This document shows, piece after piece, positions 54,894 through 64,000 of a DNA stretch of 64,000 bases (its first letter is position 1; each line of letters opens with the position of its first letter). The translations under genes were made by a program, and so were the position numbers. Under the pieces are notes generated by a model. It was not told the origin of the DNA and made no database searches. It saw only the letters and a list, made by a program, of their open reading frames with translations. Source of the DNA: Winslowiella arboricola (lineage in GTDB: Bacteria; Pseudomonadota; Gammaproteobacteria; Enterobacterales; Enterobacteriaceae); contig NZ_JAODIM010000043.1 in assembly GCF_025527015.1 (NCBI RefSeq), positions 434,001 to 498,000 of the forward strand, written 5' to 3'.

Positions 54894-55685
54894 ATGTCAC
54901 TGGCCGAAACGATAAATCCCGCCACCGGACTGGCGCTCAATATTAATAATGTCAGCCATGCGTTTTATCTGCAGGGCAAAACGCTGCCGGTGCTGGATGA
55001 TGTTTCTCTGACGGTTGAGCCGGGTGAGTTCGTTGCGTTGCTGGGGCCATCGGGCTGTGGCAAATCAACGCTGTTACGGCTGGTCGCCGGTCTGGAAGGC
55101 CCCGGCAGCGGGGAGATTATTGAGGACGGCGCGCCGTTGCAGGGGCCGGACCCCAGTCGGGTGGTGGTGTTTCAGGATCCGACGCTTTATCCGTGGCGCA
55201 GCGTGTGGCGCAATGTCGCCCTCGGGCTGGAGACGCGCAGCAAACTGACCAGCGAAGGGCGCAAGCGGGTTGACGATATCCTCGCAAAAGTCGGCCTGAC
55301 GCAGTTTGCCAGTGCCTGGCCGCATCAGCTGTCTGGCGGCATGGCGCAACGCGCGGCGCTGGCAAGGGCGCTGGTCAATCATCCACGTCTGCTGATCCTT
55401 GATGAACCGCTGGGCAAACTCGACTCCCTGACGCGGATCCGTATGCAGCAGGAGTTAGTGGCGCTATGGCGCGAACAGCAGTTCAGCACGCTGATGGTGA
55501 CCCACGATGTCGAAGAGGCGCTGTTAATGGCCAGTCGGGTGGTGATATTCAGCCCACGCCCGGCACGGATTATTGAAACTATCGATGTCACGCTGCCCTG
55601 GCCGCGACGTCGTGACGATCCCCGGCTGATCCAGCTGCGCACCCGGGCGCTGCATCTGCTTGGGGCAGAAGCCCCCACCGCCTGA
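54894..55685 (+). CDS. Tau/Ssu-type ABC transporter ATPase
   Basis: A 263-residue ATPase: Walker A GPSGCGKST, Q-loop VFQDPTLYPW, signature LSGGMAQRAAL, Walker B LLILDEPLGKLD and H-loop TLMVTHDVEEAL. These match SsuB/TauB/NrtD. The partner permease and binding protein are on the opposite strand across a 195-base divergent region, so this operon and that one probably share regulation. It heads an eight-gene... run in which spacing is 20 bases or less from gene to gene up to 63124 (seven genes including this one). Confidence 0.9.
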   Translation: MSLAETINPATGLALNINNVSHAFYLQGKTLPVLDDVSLTVEPGEFVALLGPSGCGKSTLLRLVAGLEGPGSGEIIEDGAPLQGPDPSRVVVFQDPTLYPWRSVWRNVALGLETRSKLTSEGRKRVDDILAKVGLTQFASAWPHQLSGGMAQRAALARALVNHPRLLILDEPLGKLDSLTRIRMQQELVALWREQQFSTLMVTHDVEEALLMASRVVIFSPRPARIIETIDVTLPWPRRRDDPRLIQLRTRALHLLGAEAPTA

Positions 55686-55703
55686 CAGACTCCGGAGCAT
55701 CCT

Positions 55704-56753
55704 ATGACAATTCACAACGGCATCACTGAGCTGGTTGGTCAGACGCCGCTATTAAGGCTGAGCCGCTTCAGCCAGCAATTTCAGCTGAATGCGGAGCTGG
55801 TTGCCAAACTGGAATATTTCAATCCCAATCACAGTATTAAAGATCGCATTGCGCTGGCGATGATTGAAGAGGCCGAGCGCAGCGGCAAATTAAAGCCAGG
55901 CATGACGCTGGTTGATACCACCAGCGGCAATACCGGTATTGGCCTCGCGGCGATTGCGGCGGCGAAAGGCTATAAGTTTCGCGTCTACCTGCATGACAAA
56001 CTCAGCGCTGAACGCTTCGCCATCCTTAACGCCTTTGGTGCGGAAATTATTCCCTTCAGTCAGGTGCCGGGTTTCGAGCAGGTGATGGCCGACAGTGATG
56101 GCGATTTTGTCGCCGCTGCGCGCTGGCTGGCGGACAATGTGATTCTGAAAGAAGCCAATATCTGCTTTACCTGTCAGCTGGAAAACCCGGCCAATCCCGC
56201 CGCCCATTTCAACAGTACCGGCCCGGAGATCTGGCAGCAGACCGACGGCCAGCTGGATCTGCTGATCGCCTCGGTGGGCACCGGCGGCACGTTGTCGGGG
56301 GTCGGGCGCTATCTGAAGCAGCAAAATCCGGCCATCCGGCTGATTGGCGTGGAGCCGGGCGAGTTCTCGATTCCTGATAACGATAACCCGGAGACGCGTG
56401 AAATCACCGGGGTGCATGCGTTTAGCAGCGTATTGCCGGAGCGGGTGCCACTGACGCTGGACCGTACGCTCTGTGATGAGGCATTTGCCGTCGAGAGCTG
56501 GCAGGCGATCCAGACCGCGCGCGAAGTGGCGGCGACAGACGGCATCCTGGTGGGTGAGTCTTCCGGCGCGGTGCTGTATGCCGCGCGTGAAATCGCCCGC
56601 CGCCCGGAAAATGCCGGCAAACGCATGGTAGTGATCCTTGCCGACAGCGGCCTGACCTACCTCTCCACCGGACTGTTCGATCCACAACAAAGCATTGGCC
56701 AGATCAAGGCCGCCGCTCTGCTACGCCAGCTGGCGGCAGAACCCACTCTTTAA
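55704..56753 (+). CDS. Cysteine-synthase-like PLP enzyme
   Basis: A 349-residue fold type II PLP enzyme of the O-acetylserine sulfhydrylase/cystathionine beta-synthase group. The PLP lysine is in NPNHSIKDRIA, the substrate loop is TSGNTGIGLA, and the phosphate loop is SVGTGGTLSG. GESSGAVLYAA and SGLTYLSTGLF close the domain. Its place between a sulfonate-type ATPase and a flavin monooxygenase suggests that it joins or releases sulfur in an organosulfur salvage path. It could be a synthase or a beta-eliminating lyase. Confidence 0.85.
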   Translation: MTIHNGITELVGQTPLLRLSRFSQQFQLNAELVAKLEYFNPNHSIKDRIALAMIEEAERSGKLKPGMTLVDTTSGNTGIGLAAIAAAKGYKFRVYLHDKLSAERFAILNAFGAEIIPFSQVPGFEQVMADSDGDFVAAARWLADNVILKEANICFTCQLENPANPAAHFNSTGPEIWQQTDGQLDLLIASVGTGGTLSGVGRYLKQQNPAIRLIGVEPGEFSIPDNDNPETREITGVHAFSSVLPERVPLTLDRTLCDEAFAVESWQAIQTAREVAATDGILVGESSGAVLYAAREIARRPENAGKRMVVILADSGLTYLSTGLFDPQQSIGQIKAAALLRQLAAEPTL

Positions 56754-56766
56754 GTAAGGAAACCCG

Positions 56767-58110
56767 ATGAGCAAAGCCAATATTAAACTCGGTCTGATGT
56801 TGCATGGTGCGGGCGGTCATATGAATTCATGGCGCCACCGCAAAGCCCCGGCCGATGCCAGCGTTAACTTCCGTTATTTCACCGAACTGGCGCAACGCGC
56901 CGAATCGGCGCAGTTTGATTTTCTGTTTGTCGCCGATGGTCTGCATATCAATGAAAAGTCACTGCCGCATTTCCTGAACCGCTTTGAGCCGATTGCGCTG
57001 CTGTCGGCGCTGGCGGCGGTCACTGACCGTATTGGCCTCGCCGGCACCATCTCCACCTCTTACAGCGATCCCTTTACCGTTGCCCGCCAGCTCGCTTCAC
57101 TGGATAACATCAGTAATGGCCGCGCGGGCTGGAATGTGGTCACTTCACCGCTGGCCGGATCGTCGCGTAATTTCGGTAAAGAGCACCCGGAGCATGCGCT
57201 GCGTTATCAAATCGCCGAAGAGTATATCGGCGTAGTGCAGGGATTGTGGGATTCCTGGGAAGATGACGCCTTTGTACGCGACCGCGACAGCGGGGTGTTC
57301 TTTGATGCGGCGAAGCTGCACAAACTGAACCATCAGGGCAAATTCTTTGCGGTGGAAGGGCCGTTAAATATCCAGCGTTCGGCGCAGGGACAACCAGTGA
57401 TCTTCCAGGCGGGCGCTTCTGATACCGGTATTGGCCTGGCGGGAAAATCAGCCGATGCGGTGTTTACCAATGCCCGCACGCTGGAAGAGGCGCAGAGCTA
57501 TACCGCTAAACTGCAGGCGGAAGTGGCGAAAAATGGCCGTGAAGCGGTGGGGATCTTCCCCGGAATCAGCCCGATCGTCGGTAAAACGGCGGAAGAAGCC
57601 GAAGCGAAATACCAGCATCTGTTGTCGTTGCTGTCAGTGGATGATGCGCTGGCCTATCTGGGACGCTTCTTTGACCACCATGATTTCAGCCAGTACCCGC
57701 TGGATGGCCCGTTCCCGGAACTCGGCGATCTGGGGCAAAATACTTTCCGCTCCACCACCGACAGCATTAAACGGCGCGCCAGAGAGCAGCAACTGACGCT
57801 GCGCCAGATTGCCTTTGAAACCACGCTGCCGCGCGGCGAGTTCTTCGGCACCCCGGAGCAGGTGGCCGACACCTTTATCCGCTGGGTCGAAGAGGGTGGC
57901 GCCAGCGGCTTTATTATCAGCGGACCGGTACTGGTCGAGGCGCTGGCGGATATTACCGAGCATGTGCTGCCGATCCTCGCCGCACGCGGTTACTGGCGGC
58001 CTTCAACCGAAACCACATTGCGTGGACGGCTTAATATTCCGTTTAAAACCAATCGCTATGCGGCGCAGGAGCAGCCAGTACGCCGTACTGCCGTGCTGGT
58101 CGGCAAATGA
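56767..58110 (+). CDS. NtaA/SnaA/DszA-type flavin-dependent monooxygenase
   Basis: A 447-residue luciferase-like (LLM class) FMN-dependent monooxygenase. [17 protein letters not shown] at the N-terminus, [24 protein letters not shown] and [22 protein letters not shown] are typical of the NtaA/SnaA/SoxA/DszA subgroup. Known members oxidise nitrilotriacetate, dibenzothiophene sulfone or S-(2-succino)cysteine-type compounds. It needs reduced FMN from a reductase, which is not encoded in the visible part. Overlaps the next start (ATGA). Confidence 0.88.
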   Translation: MSKANIKLGLMLHGAGGHMNSWRHRKAPADASVNFRYFTELAQRAESAQFDFLFVADGLHINEKSLPHFLNRFEPIALLSALAAVTDRIGLAGTISTSYSDPFTVARQLASLDNISNGRAGWNVVTSPLAGSSRNFGKEHPEHALRYQIAEEYIGVVQGLWDSWEDDAFVRDRDSGVFFDAAKLHKLNHQGKFFAVEGPLNIQRSAQGQPVIFQAGASDTGIGLAGKSADAVFTNARTLEEAQSYTAKLQAEVAKNGREAVGIFPGISPIVGKTAEEAEAKYQHLLSLLSVDDALAYLGRFFDHHDFSQYPLDGPFPELGDLGQNTFRSTTDSIKRRAREQQLTLRQIAFETTLPRGEFFGTPEQVADTFIRWVEEGGASGFIISGPVLVEALADITEHVLPILAARGYWRPSTETTLRGRLNIPFKTNRYAAQEQPVRRTAVLVGK

Positions 58111-59699
58111 TGCGTACTGCAACGCTGGCCCTGCTGATTGCCGCAACGCTGACCGGTTGCGATCAACCTGAGGCCAGCGACAAATCCCCGGCGCAGGCGC
58201 AGGCCACGCCACAATCCGGCGGCAAACTGCTGATCGCGATTGATACCGATCCAAACTGCATTGACCCGCAGCAGGCAGGCAATAACAACTCACTGAATAT
58301 TGGCCGCCAGCTGACTGATTCACTGACCGATCAGGATCCGCAAAGCGGTGAAATCGTGCCATGGCTGGCCACCAAATGGCAGTCAGAGGAGGGCAATCGC
58401 CGCTTTACCTTTACCCTGCGTGATGGCGTCAGTTTCAGTGACGGTACGCCGTTTAATGCGCAGGCAGTGAAAGATAACTTTCAGGCGATTGTTAAGCTCG
58501 GCGCCCGCGCCTCGCTGGCATCAACTTATCTTAAAGGGCTGAAGCAGATCGACACCCCGGACGATCACACCGTGGTGGTGACTTTCAGTCAGCCCAACGC
58601 GCAATTTTTACAGGCGACCTCCACCATGAGCCTCGGCTTTTTTGCCGGCAAAACGGTGGCGGCCAGCGCCGAAGCGCGCTGCCAGGGGGAACTGGTCGGC
58701 ACCGGTCCCTTTGTGCTGAAGTCGTTTGTGCATAACCAGAAAGTGGATCTGGCACGACGTGATGGCTATCAGTGGCCTTCCTCGCTGGCCAGCCATCAGG
58801 GCGAAAGCTATCTGGAGAGTGTCGAGTATCGGGTGATCCCGGAGAGTGGCGTGCGTTTTGGCAGCCTGATTTCCGGTCAGCTGGACGTGAATGTTGGCGT
58901 CACACCGCAGGATGAAGCGCTGCTGCTGGCGAAGAATATTAACCTGATTGCACGCACCAATCCGGGGCTGGTCTACAGCCTGTTCCCGAATCAGTCGACG
59001 CCGCTGCTGGCTTCGTTGCCGCTGCGTCAGGCGCTGAATCTGGCGATCGATCGTCCGGCGCTCAAGCCGGTGCTGTCGCGCTACCAGTCCGCAGCGACCT
59101 CGGTACTGGCGAAGACCACACCGCTGTATCAGGACCGCAGCAGCGAACTGAAATATGACCCGCAGGCCGCCGAAAAGCTGCTGGAGGAGAATGGCTGGCA
59201 GAAGGGGGCGGATGGTATTCGCAGCAAAGACGGTCAGCGACTCAGTTTCCGCATCAGCTACTGGCAGTCGGCGCCGTTTATCGAGGTGGTGCAGCAGCAG
59301 CTGAAAAAGGTGGGCATCGATATGCAGCTGGAAAAAGCGCCGATCAGTCAGGTATCCGCGCGTCAGGCCAGCGGCAGTCTGGCGGTGGAGTTTTATAATC
59401 TGACCCGTTCCGACCCGGATGTGTTACGCACCGTTTTTGATGCCAGAGGGCGCAATGTTAACCATCGTCAGCCGCAGGAGGTCGACAAGCTGTTGTTGCA
59501 GTCCAGTGAAACGCTCGATAAGACCGAGCGTCAGCAATATGTTACTCAGGCAGCGGATTTGTTGATCGGTCAGGGTAATGCGATTCCGCTGGTCGAGCTG
59601 GCGACGGTGATTGCCACCGGTCAGCACGTTCAGGGTTTCCATTTCGACGCCTCGTCGCGTTTCCAGCTGTATGATACCTGGCTGAAGCCAAAGGAGTGA
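58107..59699 (+). CDS. Dpp/Opp-type ABC binding lipoprotein (sulfur locus)
   Basis: A 530-residue SBP_bac_5 protein. The lipobox LTGC has its lipidated cysteine at residue 18, so it is membrane-anchored, unlike the other two Dpp-type binding proteins of the window. Typical blocks are [24 protein letters not shown] (in part), [10 protein letters not shown] and [10 protein letters not shown]. Placed between the monooxygenase and its permeases, it probably supplies the sulfur compound that the oxygenase attacks. Confidence 0.88.
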   Translation: MMRTATLALLIAATLTGCDQPEASDKSPAQAQATPQSGGKLLIAIDTDPNCIDPQQAGNNNSLNIGRQLTDSLTDQDPQSGEIVPWLATKWQSEEGNRRFTFTLRDGVSFSDGTPFNAQAVKDNFQAIVKLGARASLASTYLKGLKQIDTPDDHTVVVTFSQPNAQFLQATSTMSLGFFAGKTVAASAEARCQGELVGTGPFVLKSFVHNQKVDLARRDGYQWPSSLASHQGESYLESVEYRVIPESGVRFGSLISGQLDVNVGVTPQDEALLLAKNINLIARTNPGLVYSLFPNQSTPLLASLPLRQALNLAIDRPALKPVLSRYQSAATSVLAKTTPLYQDRSSELKYDPQAAEKLLEENGWQKGADGIRSKDGQRLSFRISYWQSAPFIEVVQQQLKKVGIDMQLEKAPISQVSARQASGSLAVEFYNLTRSDPDVLRTVFDARGRNVNHRQPQEVDKLLLQSSETLDKTERQQYVTQAADLLIGQGNAIPLVELATVIATGQHVQGFHFDASSRFQLYDTWLKPKE

Positions 59700-59703
59700 T
59701 CTG

Positions 59704-60687
59704 ATGGTCGATGCCACCCTGTCAGCAGGCCGCCTGCCACGTTATGGTATCGCCAGAGTGTGGCGGCGCGCATTGCAGGGCATTATCGTGTTGTGGGCGG
59801 CGTGGAGCCTGACCTTTGCCGTACTGTATATTCTGCCGTCAGATCCGGTCACCATTATGCTGAATCAGGGCGAGCAGAGTATGGTTGATCCGGCGCAGGT
59901 GGCGGCGCTAAAGGCGCAGTATCATCTTGATTTACCGGTTTATCAGCAGTACGGGCTGGCGTTCTGGGATCTGCTGCATCTCAATCTTGGGCAGTCAATT
60001 ATCAGTGGTGACAACGTCACCTCTCTAATCTGGCAGGCGCTGCCATCGACGCTGTTGCTGGCGCTCTGTGCGCTGATGGCTGCACTGATTATTGGCGGCG
60101 GACTGGCGGCGGGCGTTAGTCTGCTGGCGTCGGGGCGGGTGAAATCGGCGCTGCTGGCGCTGCCTTCCCTCGGCGCCGCCTTACCGACCTTCTGGCTGGG
60201 GCTGCTGTTGTTGCAGGCTTTCTCCTTCAGCCTGCCATGGTTTCCGGCGATGGGCAATCAGGGCTGGCAGTCGCTGGTGTTACCGACGCTGGCGCTGGCG
60301 GTGCCGACCGCCGCGATGATTGCGCAGGTGATGAACCGCTCGTTGTCAGAAGTGTGGCGGCGGCCGTTTATTGATGCACTGCGTCTGAAGGGCGCGGGCA
60401 ATACCCATCTGCTGTGGCGCCATGTGCTGCCGAATGCGGCGATCCCGTTACTGACACTCTCCGGCATGATTTTCGGCAATTTACTGGCTGGCTCGGTGAT
60501 TACTGAAACCATCTTTTCCCGTGAAGGCATCGGGCGGCTGGCCGAAGGGGCGGTTTCTGCGCAGGATATTCCGGTGGTTCAGGGGGTAGTACTGACTACG
60601 GCGGTGGTGTTTGTGCTGGTCAACTTTATCACTGATGCGCTCTATCCACTGCTGGATCCGCGCATTGGCGCAGGAGAAAAACGATGA
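59704..60687 (+). CDS. ABC transporter permease, DppB type (sulfur locus)
   Basis: A 327-residue six-helix permease. The DppB-type N-terminus has LYILPSDPVTIML, and the coupling loop reads RRPFIDALRLKGAGNTHLLWRH (in part). Its stop overlaps the start of the DppC-type partner by ATGA. Confidence 0.9.
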   Translation: MVDATLSAGRLPRYGIARVWRRALQGIIVLWAAWSLTFAVLYILPSDPVTIMLNQGEQSMVDPAQVAALKAQYHLDLPVYQQYGLAFWDLLHLNLGQSIISGDNVTSLIWQALPSTLLLALCALMAALIIGGGLAAGVSLLASGRVKSALLALPSLGAALPTFWLGLLLLQAFSFSLPWFPAMGNQGWQSLVLPTLALAVPTAAMIAQVMNRSLSEVWRRPFIDALRLKGAGNTHLLWRHVLPNAAIPLLTLSGMIFGNLLAGSVITETIFSREGIGRLAEGAVSAQDIPVVQGVVLTTAVVFVLVNFITDALYPLLDPRIGAGEKR

Positions 60688-61517
60688 GCCTGCTGTTGCT
60701 GGATAAACCTCCGCGTCGGCCACTGGCGCTGACCCTGTGGCTGAGTATTGCGCTGTTGCTGATGGTGGCGTTATGGGCGCTGTTTCCTGGCTGGTTCAGC
60801 CATCAGGATCCGCTGGCCGGGGAGGCCTTACAGGCGTTACAGGCTCCCTCTGCCGCCCACTGGTTTGGCACCGACCATCTCGGCCGCGATATTTACAGCC
60901 GCAGCGTGCATGGCACCGCACTGACGCTACAGGCAACCATTTTTTCCGTGGCTATCGCTTTTTTTCTCGGCTCGTTAATTGGCGTGCTGGCCGGTTATAT
61001 CGGCGGCAGGGTCGACAGCCTGTTTATGCGCATTATCGATATTTTAATGGCGGTGCCTAATTTGCTGCTGGCGATGGCGATTATCACCGTGCTGGGATTT
61101 GGCACCCTGCATATTGCGGTGGCGGTGGGTCTCTCTTCGGTAGCCACCTTTGCCCGTCTGTCACGTGGTGAAGTGCTGCGCAGCCGCACCCATCTGTTTG
61201 TTGAAGCTGCCCGAGCCAGCGGCGTCAGCCATCTGGCGATTATTCGCCAGCATATCCTGCCGCATGCGCTGGCGCCGGTACTGTCGCTGGCGGCGCTGGA
61301 GCTGGGCTTTGCGTTGTTATCCGTCTCGGCGCTGAGTTTTCTTGGTTTTGGCGCACCGCCACCGCAGCCGGAATGGGGACTGCTGATTGCCGAAGGGCGT
61401 AACTATATCGCCGCCGCCTGGTGGTACACCACGCTGCCAGGAATGATGATCGTGCTGGCCGTACTGGCTACCAACCGGGTAGCCGGATTTATTCAGGATT
61501 ATGCGGAGGATTTATGA
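60684..61517 (+). CDS. ABC transporter permease, DppC type (sulfur locus)
   Basis: A 277-residue DppC-type permease with HWFGTDHLGRDIYSRSVHG and the coupling loop LFVEAARASGVSHLAIIRQH. Five to six helices. It overlaps the ATPase start by four bases. Confidence 0.9.
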   Translation: MSLLLLDKPPRRPLALTLWLSIALLLMVALWALFPGWFSHQDPLAGEALQALQAPSAAHWFGTDHLGRDIYSRSVHGTALTLQATIFSVAIAFFLGSLIGVLAGYIGGRVDSLFMRIIDILMAVPNLLLAMAIITVLGFGTLHIAVAVGLSSVATFARLSRGEVLRSRTHLFVEAARASGVSHLAIIRQHILPHALAPVLSLAALELGFALLSVSALSFLGFGAPPPQPEWGLLIAEGRNYIAAAWWYTTLPGMMIVLAVLATNRVAGFIQDYAEDL

Positions 61518-63124
61518 CCACAGCGCTGTTAGCGGTTGATCAACTGACTATCGATTACCGCCATAAGCAGGGCGGCGCCGTGCAGGCGGTGAAATCCCTC
61601 AGCTTCAGGGTTAATCCCGGCGAGGTGGTGGCGCTGGTCGGTGGATCGGGTTCTGGAAAATCAACCACTGCGGCGGCTCTGGTGGGCTTACTCAGCCGTC
61701 AGGCGCTACGGCGGGCAGGAAGTATTGCGTTTAATGGTCAGGCGCTGGAAAACGCCAGCCAGCGGCAGTGGCAACAGCTGCGCGGGCTGGATATCGGTTT
61801 TGTGCCGCAGGATCCGGCGCAGGCGCTTAATCCTATCCAGACCATTGCGAAACAGATGCAGGAAGCGCTGACGCTGCATAATGTGCCAAAAAAAATCGCC
61901 GCCGCGCGTCTGCCCGCGTTACTGGCCGAGGTCGGATTAAATGACAGCCAGCGCGTGCTGGCCAGCTATCCGCATCAGCTCTCCGGCGGGATGCGCCAGC
62001 GGGTGCTGCTGGCGATGGCGATGTGCCATCAGCCACAACTGATTATCGCCGACGAACCGACCAGCGCGCTGGATGTCAGCGTGCAGAAACAGGTGCTGGA
62101 TGCGCTGGCGGCGGTAGTGGCGAATAAAAATATTGCGCTGATTCTGATCACCCACGATCTGAATGTGGCGCTTGAGCGGGCAGACCGGGTGCTGGTGATG
62201 CATGAAGGCCAGCTGGTCGAGAGCGGCACGCCTGCCAGTCTGCTGCGTCAGACCCGTCATCCTTATACCCGTCTGCTGCTGGAAGCATCACCGGCCTTTT
62301 TAACCGTGCCTTACCGCCAGCCGCCCGATGCGGGGTTGCCGCTGATGCAGGTAAAAGAGCTAAGCAAACAGTTTGTTTTAGCCGGTGGCGCAACCTTTAA
62401 CGCGGTAGATCAGGTCTCTTTTCCGCTAATACGCGGCGGCACCACCAGTCTGGCAGGCGAGTCGGGATCGGGGAAATCGACCACGGTACGCATGCTCGCC
62501 GGACTGGAACACCCGGATGGCGGACAGATCGAGTTTGATGGCACGCTGTTATCCGCTGGCCGCAGCGCAGAATTTCGCCGCCGGGTGCAGATGGTGTATC
62601 AGAACCCTTATGCGTCGTTAAACCCGAAGATGACCCTCGAAGCGATTATCACCGAGCCGTTACGGGCGTTTCGTCTCGGCAATAAGCAGACTCAGCGTGA
62701 GCGCGCAGCGGAACTGCTGGCGGCCGTGGAGTTACCGGTTAATTTGCTCACCGTGCGGCCTTCAGCGCTTTCCGGCGGCCAGCGCCAGCGAGTGGCGATT
62801 GCGCGCGCGCTGGCCATCTCACCTGAATTGCTGATTCTTGATGAGCCGGTTTCCGCGCTGGATGTGGCGGTGCAGGCGCAGATCCTGGCCCTGCTCGATC
62901 GCTTACAGCGTGAACATGGCCTGACTTATCTGTTTATTTCGCATGACCTGGCGGTGGTACGGCAGATATCAGATTATGTGGTGATTATGCAGCAGGGCAA
63001 AGTGGTTGAGCAGGGGGAGGTGGCATCCATTTTCACCACGCCTTCTTCCGCCTATACCCGCCAGTTACTGGCGCATATTCCGGGGACATTTGGGCAGAAA
63101 ATGGCATTGTATCGGAGTGCTTAG
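61514..63124 (+). CDS. Fused double ATP-binding protein, DppD-DppF type (sulfur locus)
   Basis: A 536-residue double ABC ATPase. Domain one: [31 protein letters not shown]. Domain two: [31 protein letters not shown]. The ATG at 61514 overlaps the permease stop and has GGAGG upstream; a longer frame from 61421 lies inside the permease gene and is rejected. It is the third fused ATPase of this type in the window. Confidence 0.9.
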   Translation: MTTALLAVDQLTIDYRHKQGGAVQAVKSLSFRVNPGEVVALVGGSGSGKSTTAAALVGLLSRQALRRAGSIAFNGQALENASQRQWQQLRGLDIGFVPQDPAQALNPIQTIAKQMQEALTLHNVPKKIAAARLPALLAEVGLNDSQRVLASYPHQLSGGMRQRVLLAMAMCHQPQLIIADEPTSALDVSVQKQVLDALAAVVANKNIALILITHDLNVALERADRVLVMHEGQLVESGTPASLLRQTRHPYTRLLLEASPAFLTVPYRQPPDAGLPLMQVKELSKQFVLAGGATFNAVDQVSFPLIRGGTTSLAGESGSGKSTTVRMLAGLEHPDGGQIEFDGTLLSAGRSAEFRRRVQMVYQNPYASLNPKMTLEAIITEPLRAFRLGNKQTQRERAAELLAAVELPVNLLTVRPSALSGGQRQRVAIARALAISPELLILDEPVSALDVAVQAQILALLDRLQREHGLTYLFISHDLAVVRQISDYVVIMQQGKVVEQGEVASIFTTPSSAYTRQLLAHIPGTFGQKMALYRSA

Positions 63125-63227
63125 GGAGGCTAATCTTCATCGCCAGTGCTATGGTCCGCCTGCGGTTGCCTGTCACAGGCGTTATCCATTTGCATTAGCG
63201 ATGATTAGGCCAGCGGCTCCGTTTTTA

Positions 63228-64000
63228 TTACTTCTTATCCAGCGACCAGGTCGCGCTGCTGACGTCCACTTTCACCGGCAGCAGCCCGATTTGGCTAAAT
63301 TTATCCGCCAGCGCCTGCTGTTGCTTAAATACTTCCGGTGTCATCCGCTCGGCGCCATAGGGCATTCTGGCCAGTGCCCGTTGCCAGACAGGTTGTGGCA
63401 AACCGGTAGAATCCGACAGGATTTTCGCCGCCGCTTGCGGGTTTTTATTCGCCCAGTCGCTTAGCGTACCCAGCTCATCCACCACCTGTTTTGCGGTCTG
63501 CGGATAAGTATCAGCAAACTTGCGACTGGCAAGATAGAAGGTGTAATGCGGCACTAACCCTTCGGCATTTTTCACCAGTCTGGCTTTCGCGTTGGTTTCC
63601 ACTTCGGCGTAGTAAGGATCCCAGATCACCCATGCATCCACCGCACCACGCTGGAAAGCGGCGCGCGCATCGGCGGGCGGCAAATAGACCGGGGTAATAT
63701 CTTTATAACTGAGTCCGGCATCTTCCAGCGCACTGACCAGCAGATAGTTGACATCCGAGCCTTTATTCAGCGCCACCCGTTTGCCTTTCAGATCGGCGAC
63801 GCTTTTAATTGGCGAATTCTCCGGCACCACAATCGCTTCGGTTTTCGGGTTAGCAGGCGAGTGAGCGAGATAGACCAGTTCGGCCTGCGCAGCCTGGGCA
63901 AAAGTCGGCGGCGCATCGCCGGTCGCCGCCAGATCGATACTGCCAATATTTAATCCTTCCAGCATCTGCGGGCCAGCCGGGAATTCGACCCAGCGCACGG
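63228..64000 (-). CDS. ssuA: Aliphatic sulfonate binding protein SsuA (N-terminus outside window)
   Basis: At least 257 residues of a binding protein whose sequence matches the SsuA family: VEFPAGPQMLEGLNIGSIDLAATGDAPP, ENSPIKSVADLKGKRVAL and PPADARAAFQRGAVDAWVIWDPYYAEV (each written in part or short). The open frame continues past base 64000, so the signal peptide and first ~50 residues are not visible. It is convergent with the long operon. In E. coli ssuEADCB, ssuA is followed by ssuD; here it is followed by nothing on its strand. Confidence 0.88.
   Translation of the reverse strand, partial: VRWVEFPAGPQMLEGLNIGSIDLAATGDAPPTFAQAAQAELVYLAHSPANPKTEAIVVPENSPIKSVADLKGKRVALNKGSDVNYLLVSALEDAGLSYKDITPVYLPPADARAAFQRGAVDAWVIWDPYYAEVETNAKARLVKNAEGLVPHYTFYLASRKFADTYPQTAKQVVDELGTLSDWANKNPQAAAKILSDSTGLPQPVWQRALARMPYGAERMTPEVFKQQQALADKFSQIGLLPVKVDVSSATWSLDKK

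Noticed and set aside
61421-61513. Upstream extension of the third fused ATPase
   Set aside because: The added segment lies inside the permease gene; the ATG at 61514 has a strong GGAGG site and the usual ATGA overlap.

Overview
The window looks like chromosomal DNA of a member of the Enterobacterales, most likely Erwiniaceae (Pantoea/Erwinia-like). This is inferred from a Dcm cytosine methyltransferase, a divergent yqjH-yqjI iron pair, a cusCBA-type metal exporter closely resembling the E. coli proteins, a sigma-28 promoter of enteric type, and moderately GC-rich codon use. No tRNA, rRNA, CRISPR array, insertion sequence or prophage was seen. Much of the window is accessory metabolism: transport, hydrolysis and local regulators.

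Layout. 1-5 kb: the end of a chemoreceptor, a metallophosphoesterase, two small membrane proteins, yqjH/yqjI and a LysR regulator. 5-16.5 kb (locus A): a five-gene operon with a Tat-exported Dpp-type binding protein, two permeases, a fused double ATPase and a CocE/S15-type hydrolase; then a nitrilase-family amidohydrolase, LysR and GntR regulators, an APH-fold kinase and the internally deleted remnant of a class III aminotransferase. 16.7-25.9 kb: dcm, an NlpA/MetQ lipoprotein, an AraC-SDR-VOC-saccharopine-dehydrogenase-like cluster, a cupin/HxlR pair and an MFS/LysR pair. 25.9-39.4 kb (locus B): a small ORF and an amber-interrupted ORF, a TetR regulator, an aldehyde dehydrogenase, a second Dpp-type transporter, a class III transaminase, an amidase, an APH-fold kinase and a class III aminotransferase of phospho-lyase type. 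39.5-45.6 kb: Cu/Ag efflux without a recognisable CusF. 45.7-46.5 kb: a HigBA-like toxin-antitoxin pair and a perfect palindromic repeat. 46.5-52.4 kb: two chemoreceptors (one transmembrane with a HBM-like sensor, one soluble with FIST domains), an EntS-like MFS exporter and a lipoprotein. 52.6-64 kb: a probable organosulfur locus with a Tau/Ssu-type transporter split over both strands, a cysteine-synthase-like PLP enzyme, an NtaA/SnaA-type flavin monooxygenase, a third Dpp-type transporter and the end of ssuA.

How the genes fit together. Loci A and B contain the same set: a Dpp-type importer with a fused ATPase, an amide or peptide hydrolase, an APH-fold kinase and a partner aminotransferase-fold enzyme. 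In animals the kinase/lyase pair corresponds to hydroxylysine kinase with phosphohydroxylysine phospho-lyase, or to ethanolamine-phosphate phospho-lyase. I infer that the loci import and hydrolyse conjugated amino-alcohols, phosphorylate the released moiety and eliminate phosphate and ammonia. In locus B the aldehyde formed would go to the dehydrogenase. In locus A the lyase is a remnant, so B may be the surviving complete copy. Functions are inferred from family recognition by eye; no database search was run.
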